A stretch of DNA of 16,240 bases from an uncultured Lachnospiraceae bacterium (GTDB lineage: Bacteria; Bacillota; Clostridia; Lachnospirales; Lachnospiraceae): the NCBI GenBank assembly GCA_910580005.1, contig CAJTXH010000061.1, positions 1 to 16,240 on the forward strand, read 5' to 3'. Positions 13,759-16,240 of this stretch are shown here, one piece after another. Below the pieces are notes generated by a model. It was not told the origin of the DNA, did not search any database, and saw nothing but the letters and a program-made list of their open reading frames with translations. A program made the position numbers and the translations under genes. Position 1 is the first letter of the stretch. Each line of letters opens with the position of its first letter.

Positions 13759-16134
13759 ATGGATATTAAAAAGAAGGCTAGAAGGGCATTTATAATGTCT
13801 GCTATAACTGTCATGTCATTTGTACCAGCAGTTTTATTTACGGCATGTAACAAAGGGGATGATAAAAATACAGGCAAAGATGAAAAGCCAGAGTATGTGT
13901 ATGAAGCTGATTTCAAAGAACTTGGCAATCTGAAGATGAATTCCCTGAGCCGTTCATGTTTCAATAACGGAAAAGTATATATGATAGGTACAGAGGATGG
14001 CTATGGAAAAGACGGCCAGGTTAATTCCTCAAAGAACTATCTTTTACAGTGTACCGATGAAGGCAGTGGCATTAATAAGGTGGAAATAAGTGGGCTTAAA
14101 GATGATGAGCAGGTCTGTACACTCTTTTTAGATGATGCAGACAGCCTGTGTATAATTACTTATAAACGGAATTATAATAAAAAGACAGACCAGTTTAAAT
14201 CACAATATTATATGGTAAAGCTTGATGAAACAGGCAAAACATCAGGGCGTATTGAAATTAAGCCAGACAAAAAGGACATAGATAATTTCTATCTAAGTGA
14301 TAATATCATTTTTTCAGATGGCAGGTTAGCTGTGTATTTTGACAAAAAAATTTATACATTTAAAAAAGACGGTTCTTCAGACCAGATATTTGAATTTAAT
14401 GATTACATAGAAAACATGTTTACTGCTAACGGCGGCAAGACCTATACTTTGTCATATATGGAAGGGGCAGGCGGCTTATGCATATCAGAAATTAATTTGA
14501 AAACAGGGAAAACTGGTGAACCTGCTGGAATTGGAAACAGTGCAATACACAACATTTATAAGGTAAAAGAAGCTGTAAATGGCAATGTATATTTAAGCAA
14601 CAATGACAGCCTGTATGAATTTGACTTTAAAAAGGGCAAGGCAGAGCTTGTTTTTAACTGGATTAATGTTGATATTGACGGCTACAATATATCTGATTTT
14701 ATCCAGATGGAAGATGGAAGCTTTTTTGTTTTGGATATGATAGTTGATTATTCAAGTATAGCTAGTGGCGATACATCATCAGAAATTGAGATTGCTACAG
14801 TTAATAAAAAGAAATATTCAGATACAAAACAAAAGGAAAAGCTTACACTTGCCTCAACTTATCTTAGTATGGATGTAAAAAGGGAAATTCTTAAATTTAA
14901 TAAAACAGATAAAAATTACCGTATAGAAGTAGTGGATTACAGTTCATATGAAGACTCAGACAAGCAGATGAATCTTGACATAGCAGCAGGAAAAATACCA
15001 GATATTATAGATGTGTGCTATATGCCAAAAGAGCGTTATATTAAGAAAGGGTTTCTTGCAGATTTATATCCTCTTATGGAAAAGGACGGCAAAATTAAAA
15101 AAGAGGATTTTATAGACACAGTACGCACAACCCTTGAGCATGATGGAAAGTTATATTATTTGCCGGTTTTATTAAGAATACATGCTTTTGCTGGCTCTAA
15201 AAAAATATTTGGAAACATAGAAGGCTGGTCATATGAAGATATGGAAAAAATATATAATGATATGCCTGAAGGCAGTTCATTTATGCATAATATGACAAGT
15301 GAATGGTTTGTGGAGAATATGCTTAGTGCCCAGATGGATAACTTTATTAATTATGATACAAAAGAGGTAAACCTTGATTCGGAAGAATTTATAAACATGA
15401 TTGAGTTTTCAAAAAATTTCAAGGACAATGAATTTGATGCATCATCGGATGATAGTTATATAATGTCATCAGGCGCTGGCGGTGGTAATATAACAATATC
15501 AAGTGATGATGAATCATATGGGCTTATAAAAAAAGGCAAAGTTTTACTAAAGTCAATGGAAATGCTTGATTTTTCAGATATCCAGATTAATGAAAAACTT
15601 TATAAAGACCAGGGCGGATATAATATAATCAGTTATCCTTCGCCAGATAAAAATAATAAAATAGCCATATCTTCATCAGGAAATAGTTTTGCTATTTCTG
15701 AAAAGTGTGAAAATAAAGAAGGCGCATGGAACTTTTTAAGCAGGCTGTATACATATGAATTCCAGAAAGGAGGAGTTGAACTTAGCGGATTTCCTATAAG
15801 GCAGGATGCTATGGATAAAAAAATAGAATATGCTATGGCAGACAAACCATATACAGATGATGACGGCACAAAAGTTGTACCTGTAACTAATTATTCATAT
15901 AATTATGGAGATTTTAAAATCACTTTAAAACCGTATACCAGGGAGCAAATGGATATGTTCAGGTCTATACTTGACAGGATAGGGACAGAAATTGATTTTG
16001 GCACAAACTATGATGAGATACCTGGAATAATTAATGAAGAAATAAAGGCTGTTTATTCAGGTGATAAAACTGCTAAAGAGGCAGCAGAGATAATACAGAG
16101 CAGAGTATCAGTATATATAAATGAAAATGCGTAA
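13759..16134 (+). CDS. Lipoprotein with N-terminal propeller-like region and C-terminal ABC-type solute-binding domain
   Basis: A 791-residue surface lipoprotein. Residues 1-30 are a lipoprotein signal: basic MDIKKKARR, a hydrophobic stretch and the lipobox FTAC with lipidated C30. About 40-355 have short repeating beta-like units (GKVYMIG, LLQCTDEG, KIYTFKKDGS, NVYLSNNDSLYEF), suggesting a propeller-type sensor domain. From about 360 the protein reads as an extracellular solute-binding domain: LTLASTYLSMDVKREILKFNK, the ADLYPLMEKDGKI hinge region, YYLPVLLRI and WNFLSRLYT. Typical sugar-binding lipoproteins are about 420-550 residues, so the N-terminal half is an addition. No ABC permease or ATPase is adjacent, so it may sense and not import. 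AAAGGAGG (13741-13748) lies 10 bp before the ATG. A terminator follows. Confidence 0.85.
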   Translation: MDIKKKARRAFIMSAITVMSFVPAVLFTACNKGDDKNTGKDEKPEYVYEADFKELGNLKMNSLSRSCFNNGKVYMIGTEDGYGKDGQVNSSKNYLLQCTDEGSGINKVEISGLKDDEQVCTLFLDDADSLCIITYKRNYNKKTDQFKSQYYMVKLDETGKTSGRIEIKPDKKDIDNFYLSDNIIFSDGRLAVYFDKKIYTFKKDGSSDQIFEFNDYIENMFTANGGKTYTLSYMEGAGGLCISEINLKTGKTGEPAGIGNSAIHNIYKVKEAVNGNVYLSNNDSLYEFDFKKGKAELVFNWINVDIDGYNISDFIQMEDGSFFVLDMIVDYSSIASGDTSSEIEIATVNKKKYSDTKQKEKLTLASTYLSMDVKREILKFNKTDKNYRIEVVDYSSYEDSDKQMNLDIAAGKIPDIIDVCYMPKERYIKKGFLADLYPLMEKDGKIKKEDFIDTVRTTLEHDGKLYYLPVLLRIHAFAGSKKIFGNIEGWSYEDMEKIYNDMPEGSSFMHNMTSEWFVENMLSAQMDNFINYDTKEVNLDSEEFINMIEFSKNFKDNEFDASSDDSYIMSSGAGGGNITISSDDESYGLIKKGKVLLKSMEMLDFSDIQINEKLYKDQGGYNIISYPSPDKNNKIAISSSGNSFAISEKCENKEGAWNFLSRLYTYEFQKGGVELSGFPIRQDAMDKKIEYAMADKPYTDDDGTKVVPVTNYSYNYGDFKITLKPYTREQMDMFRSILDRIGTEIDFGTNYDEIPGIINEEIKAVYSGDKTAKEAAEIIQSRVSVYINENA

Positions 16135-16143
16135 CATTAATAA

Positions 16144-16183
16144 CGTCCAGCGGGCTAAAGCCTGCCAGGGCGTTTGTTGTTTT
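16144..16183 (+). terminator. Intrinsic terminator after the lipoprotein gene
   Basis: An imperfect GC-rich stem begins 10 bp after the stop codon: CGTCC (16144-16148) with GGGCG (16168-16172), and GCGGGCT (16150-16156) with AGCCTGC (16159-16165), closed by a very tight loop. A T-rich tract (16173-16183) follows. Confidence 0.85.
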
Positions 16184-16186
16184 GCA

Positions 16187-16240
16187 GTTACTATTCACAG
16201 TCAATTAAATTCGAGGATTTTTGACACGTTTTTTTCGTCA
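16187..16240 (-). repeat. Partial copy of palindromic repeat element (3' part)
   Basis: All 54 bases are identical to the reverse complement of 2779-2832, starting with the 14-bp terminal repeat GTTACTATTCACAG. The copy is in the opposite orientation to the complete one and continues past the right edge of the window. It lies just after the lipoprotein terminator. Confidence 0.93.

Overview
The window comes from an AT-rich, Gram-positive spore-former of the Clostridia, most likely a Lachnospiraceae-type gut bacterium. The grounds are low GC, strong GGAGG-type ribosome binding sites, TTGACA/TATAAT promoters, a T-box leader, a spore-maturation gene (spmA), a DegV protein and a solute-binding lipoprotein. 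The genus is not determined, and all family assignments come from reading the translations, not from searches.

Layout. A minus-strand aldo/keto reductase with a two-cluster ferredoxin tail (89-1231) diverges from a cobD-like PLP enzyme (1583-2662). A 165-bp palindromic repeat follows cobD (2668-2832), then purC (2948-3823). Next is a short decayed remnant of the 3' end of an L-arabinose isomerase gene (about 3879-4073), and 40 bp later an intact FGGY sugar kinase (4114-5697), probably an L-ribulokinase stranded by loss of araA. A Cof-type HAD phosphatase (5931-6740) is followed after 22 bp by a 970-residue protein of unknown function with two zinc ribbons (6763-9675). DegV (9805-10716) comes next. 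A consensus promoter and T-box leader then control aspS (11080-12831). spmA (12995-13636) and a large lipoprotein with a C-terminal solute-binding domain (13759-16134) close the window.

How parts work together. Most genes are single-gene housekeeping or metabolic units with their own promoters; only HAD plus the 970-residue gene looks like a tight operon. The aspS leader appears to carry AAC (Asn) and not an Asp codon in its specifier loop. The enzyme has a His in the anticodon-binding domain of the kind seen in non-discriminating AspRS. Together these suggest that this AspRS feeds tRNA-Asn transamidation. The spmA leader contains an arm that can mask the spmA Shine-Dalgarno, but only in read-through RNA, because a sigma-E-like promoter lies downstream of that arm.

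Three copies of one palindromic repeat family lie at 1-51 (cut by the window edge), 2668-2832 (complete) and 16187-16240 (cut by the window edge). They are in mixed orientation, and the two copies whose upstream gene is visible sit just after a stop codon. This dispersed element, the araA relic and the Asn-type T-box on aspS are the most interesting features. I found no CRISPR array, rRNA, tRNA, transposase or phage gene.
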